From the NCBI RefSeq assembly GCF_901538355.1, contig NZ_LR593887.1:5060920-5124919 (forward strand): a stretch of DNA of 64,000 nt. Direction: 5' to 3'. Positions 46,371 through 55,166 of the stretch are shown here, piece by piece. This DNA is from Tuwongella immobilis. Its GTDB lineage: Bacteria > Planctomycetota > Planctomycetia > Gemmatales > Gemmataceae. Within the stretch, counting starts at the first letter, position 1, and every line of letters begins with the position of its first letter. The notes beneath the pieces are model-generated. The model was not told the DNA's origin and did not search any database. It was given only the letters and a program-made list of their open reading frames with translations. The position numbers and the translations under genes are program-made.

Positions 46371-47480
46371 TTAGGAAATTTCCAACGGATGCTGCCGATT
46401 CTTGAGCGGCAAATCGACTGGCTTGCCGACACGATGCGATTCATACACCGCCAGAATCATCTCCAACGCGGCCCGACCATCGGCCAGACTGCCTCGCGGT
46501 GCCCGATCCTGCTCGATGGCGTCCATCAGATCGTTGACAATGATTCGATTTCCGAACGGAAGCGACGATTCCCCCTGAATCACTTCCGGCTTGTCAACCC
46601 CCTGCGAACTGATGGGCTGCCAGGGTGCCTTCTCCCCGCTCCAACTGGGGTCCAAACAATAGCGCACCGGCGACAGACCGCCCACCTCGAAAAAGTGCAT
46701 CATTCCCTTGGTGCCGTAAATCATCATCCCGAAACGCTTTCCGCGATTGTCCGTGGCAATCTGCGTGCCGAAATGCCCAATGATTCCACGCGCAAATCCA
46801 TATTGAGCGATGATGCGATTGCCCAGCACCGGCCCCATCTGTTCGCCGCCCATACGAATATCCGCCTTGGTGGCGATTCGATCATCCTGCCAAATTTGCG
46901 CATGACACCAGCGGGGATCGCCGACCAGATATCGCATCAAATCAAACAGATGCGTGCCGAGGACCATCAAGTCTTGGCCGCCGCCGCGATGATCTTCCTT
47001 GCCGCGTGCGCGAATTTCGACAATCTCGCCGATTCCGCCATCGGCCAAGAATCGCTTAGCATGATCGACCGCCGGATTGTACCGCGTCTGGTGGGCAATC
47101 GCGCATTTCACATGGGCGACATCACACGCCTTGACCATTGCATCGGCTTCAACCAGCGACCGCGCAACCGGCTTCTCCAAAAAGATACTCGCACCCGCGT
47201 CCGCACAGGCTTTCACCATCGGCGCATGGCAATCCAACCAACGATCGGCCACGCTCACAATCTGCGGCTTCTCCGTCGCCAGCATCTCCCGATAATCCGC
47301 ATAGCCTTTCGTGAGATTCAGCCGCTTCAGCGCGGCGGCTCGGCCCGCCTCGTTTTCATCCGCCACCGCGATGAGTTTAGCCCGCGGCTGATTCAGCCAG
47401 ACCGTATCCAACCCGTGCCCATAGTTCCCCTTTCCGGTCCGACCGATGACCGCCACGGTGAATTGCTTGCTCGCGGACAT
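46371..47480 (-). CDS. Gfo/Idh/MocA-family oxidoreductase
   Basis: The 369-residue product has an N-terminal Rossmann domain ('FTVAVIGRTGKGNYGHGLDTVW', unusual in having an extended loop), 'GASIFLEKPVARSLVEADAMVKAC' (the EKP signature whose Lys is catalytic) and a C-terminal substrate domain with 'GGGQDLMVLGTHLFDLMRYLVGDP'. These enzymes oxidise sugars or inositols with NAD(P); the substrate is unknown. The ATG at 47480 has AGGAGA six bases upstream. It lies downstream of an 11-bp repeat array that separates it from the MoxR gene. Confidence 0.9.
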   Translation of the reverse strand: MSASKQFTVAVIGRTGKGNYGHGLDTVWLNQPRAKLIAVADENEAGRAAALKRLNLTKGYADYREMLATEKPQIVSVADRWLDCHAPMVKACADAGASIFLEKPVARSLVEADAMVKACDVAHVKCAIAHQTRYNPAVDHAKRFLADGGIGEIVEIRARGKEDHRGGGQDLMVLGTHLFDLMRYLVGDPRWCHAQIWQDDRIATKADIRMGGEQMGPVLGNRIIAQYGFARGIIGHFGTQIATDNRGKRFGMMIYGTKGMMHFFEVGGLSPVRYCLDPSWSGEKAPWQPISSQGVDKPEVIQGESSLPFGNRIIVNDLMDAIEQDRAPRGSLADGRAALEMILAVYESHRVGKPVDLPLKNRQHPLEIS

Positions 47481-47518
47481 GGGAATCTCCTGTGAGTTGG
47501 AACACGGTCTACCGACTG

Positions 47519-47639
47519 CCGACCAACTACCGACTACCCGCCGACTTTCATCCGACCGCACACCGACTTATGGCCGACTAATCACCGACTAATGACCGAT
47601 CGCAAGCCGACTTGGATCCGACTTCGTGCCGATTATGGC
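47519..47639. repeat. Eleven-unit array of 11-bp repeats, consensus CCGACTNNNNN
   Basis: CCGAC or CCGAT recurs exactly every 11 bp at 47519, 47530, 47541, 47552, 47563, 47574, 47585, 47596, 47607, 47618 and 47629; the other five positions vary. A further CCGACT lies 7 bp before the first unit. The last unit overlaps the MoxR stop codon. The array sits about 40 bp upstream of the Gfo/Idh gene start. An 11-bp period is close to one helical turn and is not a multiple of three, so it is not coding. Confidence 0.9.
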
Positions 47640-48622
47640 ACTGGAACGGCGGCGAGTAGGCGGACAATCAGGTCATCGACGGTGCAGCCTTGGGCGTCGG
47701 CCTCGTAACTCGGGATCAGCCGGTGCCGCAGCACATCGGGGGCAATCGCTTTCAGGTCGCCCGGCGTGACATAACCGCGCCCCTGCAAGATGGCCATGGC
47801 TTTGGCCGCCCGCAGCAGCGACAGCGTCGCCCGTGGACTCGCCCCAAGTCGCAGCATGCCCACCAGTTGCGGCGCGTGACGCTCTGGATGTCGGGTCGCC
47901 TGCACCAGATCGAGCAGATATTCTTTCAATGGCTCTGCGACGTATACCGCATCCACCAATGCGCGGAATTGCAGCACATCCTCCAGCGTCCAAATGGGTG
48001 CAACGCTCGTGGCCGGGGATAACGTGCCCATGCGGTCCAGAATCTGCGATTCTTCCGCGCGAGTGGGATACTCGACGCGGATTTTCAGCAGAAAGCGATC
48101 GAGTTGCGCTTCTGGCAGCGGATATGTCCCCTCTTGCTCGATCGGATTCTGCGTCGCCAGCACCAAAAACGGCGACGGCAGCGGAAATGTCGTTTCGCTG
48201 ATGGTCACTTGCCGTTCTTCCATCGCTTCCAGCAACGCCGATTGCACCTTGGCCGGTGCCCGATTGATTTCGTCCGCAAATAGAATCGAGGCGAAAATCG
48301 GCCCGGTTTTGATGCTCATTTCGCCGGTGCGCGGATTGTAAATCTGCGTGCCGATCAGGTCGGCGGGAAGCAGATCCGGGGTGAATTGCACCCGTTGGAA
48401 TTTCAGATGCATCGCCTGCGCCAGGCAGCGCACCGCCAGCGTTTTCGCCAACCCGGGCAACCCCTCCAGTAGCAGATGCCCCCCGGTAAATAGGCCAATC
48501 AGCAGCCGGTCGATCAACGCCGTCTGGCCAATGATGACGGTGGCCAGGGTGTGCCGCAACGCATCAATGCGAGTCTTCGCATGAGACAGCGATTCGGCGG
48601 ACGGTTGGAGCGGCTGACTCAT
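47633..48622 (-). CDS. MoxR-family AAA+ ATPase
   Basis: The 329-residue product has Walker A in 'LLLEGLPGLAKTLAV' (about 51-65), Walker B 'ASILFADEINRAPAKVQSALLEAMEE', sensor 1 'LVLATQNPIEQEGTYPLPEAQLDRF' and the winged C-terminal lid. MoxR ATPases act as chaperones that insert metal cofactors or mature vWA-domain partners. Here there is no vWA or DUF58 gene. Instead it overlaps by 4 bp a zincin metallopeptidase gene immediately upstream, which may be its partner. Its stop lies inside the 11-bp repeat array. Confidence 0.93.
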   Translation of the reverse strand: MSQPLQPSAESLSHAKTRIDALRHTLATVIIGQTALIDRLLIGLFTGGHLLLEGLPGLAKTLAVRCLAQAMHLKFQRVQFTPDLLPADLIGTQIYNPRTGEMSIKTGPIFASILFADEINRAPAKVQSALLEAMEERQVTISETTFPLPSPFLVLATQNPIEQEGTYPLPEAQLDRFLLKIRVEYPTRAEESQILDRMGTLSPATSVAPIWTLEDVLQFRALVDAVYVAEPLKEYLLDLVQATRHPERHAPQLVGMLRLGASPRATLSLLRAAKAMAILQGRGYVTPGDLKAIAPDVLRHRLIPSYEADAQGCTVDDLIVRLLAAVPVP

Positions 48623-49092
48623 TCCGGGAACCTCGGGTCACGGGGGGCGGCGGAATCCGGCGGATCGTCCGCATCATCCAGATCATCCGCAAACGGATTC
48701 GGATGATCGTCGAATCGCTGCAGATCCGAATCTTCCCAACCAAAATGATGGGCCAATTCGTGAAGCACGGTCTTGCGAATTTCGATTCGCAACTGCTGGG
48801 GATCGGGAAAATCTTCCTGGAGCGGATCTCGGAAAATCAGAATCCGATGCGGCTGATCGAAGAAATCAAAGCCATCGGTCAACGGCATCGGCATCGGAAT
48901 GAACAGCCCATACACCGAGTCGCCAGCATCGATTTCCGCATCGGTCAGGCCACTTTCCCGCAGGAGTTTGCGGCTGGGGGCTTTGGCCACATCCACCACC
49001 ACATTCTCCATCTGTTCGTGCAGTTCGGGGGGCAATCGGTCGATCACTCGCCGAACGATTCGAGCAAATTCGCGCATCGACAGCCGCGCCAT
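48619..49092 (-). CDS. Zincin-like metallopeptidase-fold protein (DUF1025/MMP type)
   Basis: The 157-residue product contains 'VLHELAHHFGWEDSDL' (about 110-125), matching the HExxHxxGxxD zinc site of the compact metallopeptidase family. An N-terminal helix 'EFARIVRRVIDRLPPELHEQMENVVVDV' and 'RILIFRDPLQEDFPDPQQLRIEIRKTVLHE' fit family layout. The C-terminal 30 residues are acidic and Pro-rich. Protease activity is rarely proven for this group. GGAGG lies five bases before the ATG, and the stop overlaps the MoxR start (ATGA). Confidence 0.88.
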   Translation of the reverse strand: MARLSMREFARIVRRVIDRLPPELHEQMENVVVDVAKAPSRKLLRESGLTDAEIDAGDSVYGLFIPMPMPLTDGFDFFDQPHRILIFRDPLQEDFPDPQQLRIEIRKTVLHELAHHFGWEDSDLQRFDDHPNPFADDLDDADDPPDSAAPRDPRFPE

Positions 49093-49233
49093 GACACCCT
49101 CCCGGCATGCAACGTCTCGCCATCACGATGGCACGCCGTCGCGCTGCTGTCAACGGCCAGGGTGCCGATTCCGGATCGGCGTGTACAATCCAGCCCAAGA
49201 TGAATTTTTCTTCCGATTGCGAGGATTGGCACG

Positions 49234-51189
49234 ATGACACCCGGCGAACCGGCTGCCCCCAAGCAGCTGACGCTGTTATGGCTTGCGTTTTTGACCCGCG
49301 TTTTGGCCGAGAATGCGCTTCGGTTTTTCGTTTTGCTGCAAGTGCTTCCCACGCTCGATGCCGAAGCGAACACCAGCGTGCATCCCATGCTGGTGCCGCT
49401 GCTGATGGTCGTGGCGCTGTCGTGCGGGCCGGCAATTCTGTTCGCCCCGCTGATTGGTCGCATCATCACCCCGACGACGATCAACTCCGCCATCATTGGC
49501 AGCGCGGCCGTCTCGGTCGTGGCGATGATTCTCGGATTTGCCTTGCCGAATTTCTGGCCTGGCGCGTTGGGATTGCTCGCCATTGCGGGGTGCTTCTTCG
49601 GTCCGGCTCGTCAGCAGGCGATTGTGCAATTGCAACCGAAACTGCGCAACTCCATCGCCGTCTTGCAGATGAGTTTCGTGCTGTTCGGGGTGTTGGGCAC
49701 CATCGGCGGCTGGTTGTTGGGTGCCAATTACGGCTACGAAATCCGCGAGAATCTCTTTGGCACGCCCGCTCTCGCGTTGGGACTCCTGATTGTCCATATG
49801 ACGATCTGCCTGTGGATTCGTATCCCTGCCGAAATTGTGGATGCCTCCGGCGAGCCTGCCTCTCGTGGCTTCTTCCGCGATAGCGTGCGCATTTTCCGCG
49901 ATTTCGATTCGCGCTTGGCCATTGGCACCCTGATGATTCTGGTGATGGTGGTACTGGCTAGTTTCGTGCAAATCATCACGCAGAATCCGGACGCCGGACT
50001 CGATTTCCGCGAATTGGCGAATGTCGGCTTTCTGGCGCTGGGAGCGTTGGTGGCCAGCATTGAACCGCATGTGCATCGCACCCGCGCCTGGATTCCGTTC
50101 GGATTCATCGGCATGGCCGTCTGCGGGTTGTGGCTGCTGACCGGCAGTCCTTGGACGATGCCCGCGTATTGGTTCAGTGCAGGCATTATTCTGGTGCCGG
50201 TGCTGACGGCGTGGTTTGTCGGGGTGCGGCCGCCACTTCGCCCACACGGGTACGCCCTGCTGCAGGCGATGCTCGGCATCACCGCTATCGCCACCGTGGG
50301 CACGCTCGTCCTGGTGTTTCCCGGCGCGGGCAGTCTGGAAGGGCTGACGGTCACACAAGTCGATGACATTCGTGTCAATTATCTCGGCGAATGTCGGCTG
50401 GTGCTGGCGTGGGCGATTTTCGGCACCCTGGTGTTTGCATCGGTCACGATGTTTTGCTTCTACTCGCGGCCGATTGTCGAAAGCATTGTCAACATCTTGA
50501 TGATTCCCGGCTATCGCGTCGAGACGGTCGGCCCCGGCCTGGAGGTGATGCCCTTTCGCGGTCCAGCGCTGATTCTGCCGAATCATGCCGCCTGGTTCGA
50601 TCCGTTGTGGCTCACGAAGGTGCTGCCCTGCCGCAACACGCCCATGATGACAAGTTCGTTCTACGATCTTCCCGTAATTTCGTATCTGATGCGTCGTGTC
50701 GTGCAGGGAATTCGCGTGCCGGATGTCCCCTTTCGACGCGAAGCCCCCGAATTGCAAGAAGCCATTGATGCACTCCATCGCAACGACCCCGTCGTCGTCT
50801 TCCCCGAAGGCTATCTGCGCCGCAGCGAAGCGAAAGTGCTGCGCCGCTTCGGTCAGGGGATCTGGCAAATCCTGCGGGCGAAACCAGATACGCCGATTTA
50901 CCTCTGCTGGATCGAAGGCGGCTGGGGGAGTTGGACCTCGTTCAAAGACGGCCCTCCAATGGTCAACAAAAAGATGGACTTCCAATTGAAGGTGCAACTT
51001 GCCTTCGCCGCACCGTTTGTCGTGCCCCCTGAAGTGCTCGAAAGCCACATGCGGACGCGAGTCTACCTGATGGAAAAACTGCTGGAAGTTCGCTCGCTGC
51101 TGGGACTTCCGGTGCTGACGGTCGATGAAGTCAACCGATCGGGGAACGACGAATCGAATTCCGGGGAATCGGAATCGAATCGATCGTAA
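49234..51189 (+). CDS. MFS transporter-PlsC acyltransferase fusion
   Basis: The 651-residue product joins an N-terminal major-facilitator half (about 1-430, 11-12 helices, resembling lysophospholipid transporter LplT) to a C-terminal phosphate acyltransferase: 'ALILPNHAAWFDPLWL' (NHxxxxD catalytic motif), 'MRRVVQGIRVP' and 'VVVFPEGYLRRS'. It suggests import or flipping of lysophospholipid and its re-acylation on the inner face. The AMP-binding acyl-ACP synthetase domain found in related three-part proteins is missing. GAGGA lies eight bases before the ATG. The next gene follows after 30 bp. Confidence 0.9.
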   Translation: MTPGEPAAPKQLTLLWLAFLTRVLAENALRFFVLLQVLPTLDAEANTSVHPMLVPLLMVVALSCGPAILFAPLIGRIITPTTINSAIIGSAAVSVVAMILGFALPNFWPGALGLLAIAGCFFGPARQQAIVQLQPKLRNSIAVLQMSFVLFGVLGTIGGWLLGANYGYEIRENLFGTPALALGLLIVHMTICLWIRIPAEIVDASGEPASRGFFRDSVRIFRDFDSRLAIGTLMILVMVVLASFVQIITQNPDAGLDFRELANVGFLALGALVASIEPHVHRTRAWIPFGFIGMAVCGLWLLTGSPWTMPAYWFSAGIILVPVLTAWFVGVRPPLRPHGYALLQAMLGITAIATVGTLVLVFPGAGSLEGLTVTQVDDIRVNYLGECRLVLAWAIFGTLVFASVTMFCFYSRPIVESIVNILMIPGYRVETVGPGLEVMPFRGPALILPNHAAWFDPLWLTKVLPCRNTPMMTSSFYDLPVISYLMRRVVQGIRVPDVPFRREAPELQEAIDALHRNDPVVVFPEGYLRRSEAKVLRRFGQGIWQILRAKPDTPIYLCWIEGGWGSWTSFKDGPPMVNKKMDFQLKVQLAFAAPFVVPPEVLESHMRTRVYLMEKLLEVRSLLGLPVLTVDEVNRSGNDESNSGESESNRS

Positions 51190-51219
51190 CCAACGTGATC
51201 ACCACCCGAGGAATCGCCG

Positions 51220-52170
51220 ATGCCGCCCACGATTGTCGACATTCAGCAAGCCGCCGAACGAATTCGCCCGCATGCGCATCGAACGCCCGTGCTGACGTGT
51301 TCCTATCTGAATGAGCAGATCGGGGCGAATATCTATCTAAAGTGCGAACATCTGCAAAAGGTGGGTGCCTTCAAATTCCGCGGCGCATGCAATGCCGTCT
51401 TTTCGCTGCGAGACGATGAGGCGGCCCGCGGCGTCGCCACGCATAGTTCGGGGAACCACGCCCAAGCGTTGGCATTGGCCGCGCGACTGCGAGGAATCCC
51501 CGCATATATCGTGATGCCCAGCAACTCCCCTGCCGTAAAGCAAGCCGCAGTCGCCGGTTATGGCGGACAGATTACCCTATGCGAACCGACGCTTGCCGCC
51601 CGCGAATCGACGCTGGCATCCGTGGTGGCCGCAACTGGTGCCACGGTCGTGCATCCGTATGATGACGATCGGGTGATCGCGGGCCAAGGCACGGCAACGC
51701 TCGAACTCCTGGCCGATGTTCCCCAGTTGGAGATGATCGTTGCCCCGGTCGGCGGCGGCGGTCTGATTTGCGGCACGGCATTGGCCGCCAAAGGCATCTC
51801 ACCGAGTGTCCGGGTAATCGCCGCGGAACCGGAATTGGCCGATGATGCATTCCGATCGCTGGAATCCGGCGTTGTTCAACCACCGCGACCGCCACTCACG
51901 ATTGCCGATGGACTGCGAGCCGCCCTCAGCGAGCGCACCTTCGCCATCATTCGTCAGCATGTCGAGCAGATCATTCCGGTGAGCGAAACGGGAATCATCA
52001 CCGGCATGCGAATGATCTGGGAACGAGCCAAGCAGGTGATTGAACCCTCGGCCGGAGTGGGCATTGCCGCGTTGCTGGAACGCCAAGCCGAATTTGCCGG
52101 AAAGCATGTTGGAGTCATTCTTTGCGGCGGCAATGTCGATCTGGACCGCCTGCCGTGGCAAGTCGGCTGA
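51220..52170 (+). CDS. Threonine/serine dehydratase-family PLP enzyme
   Basis: The 316-residue fold type II PLP protein has Lys52 in 'KVGAFKFRGACNAV' (Schiff base), 'THSSGNHAQALALAARLRG' (Asn of the cofactor loop) and the phosphate-binding glycine run in 'APVGGGGLICG'. It lacks the C-terminal ACT domain of biosynthetic threonine deaminase, so it is closer to catabolic threonine dehydratase or serine racemase. GAGGAA lies before the ATG. It is 30 bp behind the MFS-PlsC gene. Confidence 0.9.
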   Translation: MPPTIVDIQQAAERIRPHAHRTPVLTCSYLNEQIGANIYLKCEHLQKVGAFKFRGACNAVFSLRDDEAARGVATHSSGNHAQALALAARLRGIPAYIVMPSNSPAVKQAAVAGYGGQITLCEPTLAARESTLASVVAATGATVVHPYDDDRVIAGQGTATLELLADVPQLEMIVAPVGGGGLICGTALAAKGISPSVRVIAAEPELADDAFRSLESGVVQPPRPPLTIADGLRAALSERTFAIIRQHVEQIIPVSETGIITGMRMIWERAKQVIEPSAGVGIAALLERQAEFAGKHVGVILCGGNVDLDRLPWQVG

Positions 52171-52301
52171 TTCCAACTGCTGGAATCGATCATTCTCGAT
52201 GCGAAGAAGTCCACCGATCTCGCCAGCAGGAACTTGTTTCCCGGCGATGGAGCGCACACAATAGAAGGTGGGTGCCGATTCTCTTCCCAATGGGTAACGC
52301 C

Positions 52302-52667
52302 ATGCAGCGGACCATGAATCTCGGATTGATGCTCGTCTGGCTGTTGGTGGGCCTGGGAATTTTGCTGCGCGAATTTTGGGTGCCTGCGGATGTCGAATTC
52401 CCACTGGCGAACGACCCGCAACGCCTGAAACTGTTGGGGTATTTGGCGTTGGGATTGGCCGCGTGGAATTTCATGCGGTGGTTCATGACCTGGTCTGCGC
52501 AGCGCACCGAAGCCTGGGAACGCGAACAACGCCTGGAACGGGAACGGCTGTTGCGCGATCGCAAACAATCGGAAGCGGAAGTCGTCAACCCGGCCTTGCG
52601 GTTCGATGCCCCCGACGATGGCAGCAGCATCCCGCTTCCGCCCAAATCGGCCAACGAACCCCGCTAA
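52302..52667 (+). CDS. Small two-helix membrane protein with charged tail
   Basis: The 121-residue product has two hydrophobic helices ('LGLMLVWLLVGLGILL' and 'LLGYLALGLAAWNFMRWF') and a strongly charged helical segment 'EAWEREQRLERERLLRDRKQSEAEV', then a Pro/Ser-rich end. The start is uncertain: ATGs at 52290 and 52302 precede the first helix, neither with a good ribosome site. No known family is recognised; similar small proteins near cytochrome-maturation genes would fit, but that is speculative. Confidence 0.55.
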   Translation: MQRTMNLGLMLVWLLVGLGILLREFWVPADVEFPLANDPQRLKLLGYLALGLAAWNFMRWFMTWSAQRTEAWEREQRLERERLLRDRKQSEAEVVNPALRFDAPDDGSSIPLPPKSANEPR

Positions 52668-52689
52668 ATGTGCCGACTCCGATTTCCGA

Positions 52690-52833
52690 ATGAGAATTCG
52701 TTTGCCCACCGCGAGGCAACTGGTATACGATGCGGATACGGTAGCCCTGCTGCCGTTCCTGCCTGACGAGTCGCCGGATGTTCGGGCGGTTGTCCGAGAT
52801 CGGGCGAAACGGTTGAAACTCCAACCTGCATAG
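52690..52833 (+). CDS. Possible 47-residue small protein
   Basis: A short frame codes for a 47-residue protein ending in charged helix 'DESPDVRAVVRDRAKRLKLQ'. It begins 22 bp after the preceding gene. No ribosome site is convincing and no family is recognised; it may simply be chance. Confidence 0.25.
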   Translation: MRIRLPTARQLVYDADTVALLPFLPDESPDVRAVVRDRAKRLKLQPA

Positions 52834-52938
52834 CGGTCTCACCCCGGACCGAGTTCATACAATCACGAGAGCCAACGGCAATCGCGTCCCACGATTCGGT
52901 CGCACCGCTCCGTTGACCCCCGTAACCCCGAGCTGATT

Positions 52939-55101
52939 ATGGCCACGAACAAGCTACGCTCGACCTCTCCGGCTCCTGCCGCCGCCTCGGCAACTTCGGT
53001 TACCGATGCCCCGACTCCGTCGCCGCGTTCCGCCACACGAACTCCCCTAGAACGATTCGCCATTCGGATGGCCCGCTGGGTCGGCTCCTTGCATGTCGCA
53101 GTTATCGCCATGCTCATTCTGGTCGCCGTCCTCACCATCGGCACCATGGTCGAATCGTACTACACCGGCAAACTCGCCCAGGAATTGGTCTACCGTACCT
53201 GGTGGTTCAACCTGCTCATGGGCGTGCTGTTTCTGAATATCCTGTTTGCGGCCCTCAAGAAGATCCCCTGGAAACGGCACCAAACCGGCTTCGTCATCAC
53301 CCACATTGGCCTGCTGCTGCTCATCGTCGGCGGTGTGGTCAATAGCTTCACGGGGACCGATGCGCTGATGGCGCTGGTGAGCGAAGAAAACGAGCAAGCC
53401 GCGAGGCAAGGCGTTCTGCAAGAGAGCAATCTCGCCAAAGATCCCGACCAAAGTTTCCTCGAAGTCCGCTGGCCGAAACGCTATGGCAGCGAAGTCCGAG
53501 GATATGACTTTCACCCCGGCACTATTTCCTGGCGATCCGATGAATTTTTTCGCCTGAAATTGGACCCGATGCTGAACGTCTTATCCTGGATGGCGCACCC
53601 AATCCCGAAATCGTGGTCGGTCGATCTCGGTCATGGTGCCACGCTGGAAGTTCTCAACTTTTATTCGCATGCCAATCTGAACTCGTACCGCGCGGTGAAA
53701 GACGACAGCAAAATCCCGGACATGGCCGGTCCCGCGATCTCGCTGGAACTCAAGAATCCGCGAATCGGTGAGAAGCTGACCGCCTGGTTGGGCACCGACA
53801 CGGCCCGCTCGATGTTCCAATCGGTGCAGGATATCGCACTCGTGCAGATGGCATCGAAAGCGTTGTTATCGCCGGCACAATTGCGAGAATTCCAAAATCC
53901 ACCGGAAGTCGGCACCGCCGGCAATTGTGGGCAATTGGTACTGATTTGGAACAACGAACCGATTCGCATTCCGGTTGCCACCGTGCTGGGCCAACCTGCA
54001 TTCCCAATCGGCAATTCGGGTTGGGCGGTGAAAGTGAACGGGTATTACGCAGAGAGTCGTTCCGGAGATGGGCCATATGATTTGGCTACCGAACTGAAGA
54101 AAACCCCGTTCAACCCGGAAGTCGCGTTGGAATTCGTGCCGCCGACGCCGAATAGCCCGGCGATTGCGGCAAAAATTTCCTCACGACTCAATGGTCAATT
54201 CTCGAACTTGCAGGGCCGCAGTCTGCCAGCCGAACTGCAAGCCTGGTATCACGCTCCGGATTACCGCTACGGATATGATCAATTCCGCGCGGTGCTCGAT
54301 CTGGCGATCACGCAGGATGGCAAAGTCTTCTATCGCTCGTTCAATAGCGGAACCAAGGCAGTCGATGGAGCCGCTCCCGCCGCCGGAGAAGCACCGCCGC
54401 TTGGCCCGATGATGACGCAAGGGAAATTCAGCTTCGAGAAGACCGGCGAAATCATTGGCAACGCCCCGGTGGTGATCTGGGGAGCCATGCAATGGCAACT
54501 GCGGATTCCGACCTTCTACAAACTGGCCATGCCGTCGATTGCCCCCGAAAACAAGCGGCCCGGCCTGGATCACCCGCAGTACAACGCCGCCATTCTTTGC
54601 CGCTTGACTCTGGGCAAAGACAGCAAGACGTTCACCGTGGGCAAGCCAAAATACGGCCGTGCATTTGAAAACATCGAAGTGGGTGGCGAACGGCTGCAAA
54701 TCGCGTTCAGCGAAAAGTCGATCGAACTCCCCTTCGCCATCAAACTGCTGCGAGCCGAAGAAACCAGCGATCCGGGCACCCGCTCCGCTGCGAGTTATTC
54801 GAGCTTCGTTCAGATCAACGACACTCGGAACAAGGCGTTTGAAGAATCGCACATTACGATGAATCAACCCTTGGAATATGGCGGGTACAAGATTTTCCAA
54901 ACGGGGATGGATATTGATCGGCTGCCGCCCAACCCCGATACCGCAAAGCCTGTGGCCATTTCGACGTTCACCGTCAGCAATGACCCGGGGCTGTTCCTGA
55001 AGTATCTGGGGTCGATTTTCCTGGCCTTGGGAATCGCCACCATGTTTTACATGAAGGCGTACTTTGTCAAACCACGCACCCGCACACCGGTCGCTGCCTG
55101 A
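52939..55101 (+). CDS. resB: ResB-like cytochrome c biogenesis protein
   Basis: The 720-residue product has a Pro/Ala/Thr-rich cytoplasmic N-terminus, three clustered membrane helices at about 50-70, 88-106 and 117-135 ('VAVIAMLILVAVLTIGTMV', 'WWFNLLMGVLFLNILFA', 'GFVITHIGLLLLIVGGVVNSF'), a periplasmic region of about 530 residues, and a last helix ('YLGSIFLALGIATMFYMKAYF'). ResB works with CcsA/ResC in system II to deliver heme to CxxCH apocytochromes outside the membrane. The large periplasmic region is longer than in Gram-positive ResB. The ccsA-like gene follows after 65 bp. Confidence 0.85.
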   Translation: MATNKLRSTSPAPAAASATSVTDAPTPSPRSATRTPLERFAIRMARWVGSLHVAVIAMLILVAVLTIGTMVESYYTGKLAQELVYRTWWFNLLMGVLFLNILFAALKKIPWKRHQTGFVITHIGLLLLIVGGVVNSFTGTDALMALVSEENEQAARQGVLQESNLAKDPDQSFLEVRWPKRYGSEVRGYDFHPGTISWRSDEFFRLKLDPMLNVLSWMAHPIPKSWSVDLGHGATLEVLNFYSHANLNSYRAVKDDSKIPDMAGPAISLELKNPRIGEKLTAWLGTDTARSMFQSVQDIALVQMASKALLSPAQLREFQNPPEVGTAGNCGQLVLIWNNEPIRIPVATVLGQPAFPIGNSGWAVKVNGYYAESRSGDGPYDLATELKKTPFNPEVALEFVPPTPNSPAIAAKISSRLNGQFSNLQGRSLPAELQAWYHAPDYRYGYDQFRAVLDLAITQDGKVFYRSFNSGTKAVDGAAPAAGEAPPLGPMMTQGKFSFEKTGEIIGNAPVVIWGAMQWQLRIPTFYKLAMPSIAPENKRPGLDHPQYNAAILCRLTLGKDSKTFTVGKPKYGRAFENIEVGGERLQIAFSEKSIELPFAIKLLRAEETSDPGTRSAASYSSFVQINDTRNKAFEESHITMNQPLEYGGYKIFQTGMDIDRLPPNPDTAKPVAISTFTVSNDPGLFLKYLGSIFLALGIATMFYMKAYFVKPRTRTPVAA

Positions 55102-55166
55102 TTCTCGGGCAATGACGGCTTGATTTGAGCAGAATTCACACCCGCTTTGCGAAGGGGGTTTCTTCG

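Noticed and set aside
47512-47639. CRISPR array
   Set aside because: The conserved unit is only 5-6 bp with 5-bp variable filler, far too short for CRISPR repeats and spacers, and no cas gene is nearby.
49276-51048. 590-codon open frame on the minus strand
   Set aside because: Antisense to the MFS-PlsC fusion, whose helices and NHxxxxD/FPEG motifs are clear.
52606-52833. 75-codon frame overlapping the end of the small membrane protein gene
   Set aside because: It overlaps a better gene by 62 bp; only the shorter 47-codon version starting at 52690 was kept, at low confidence.
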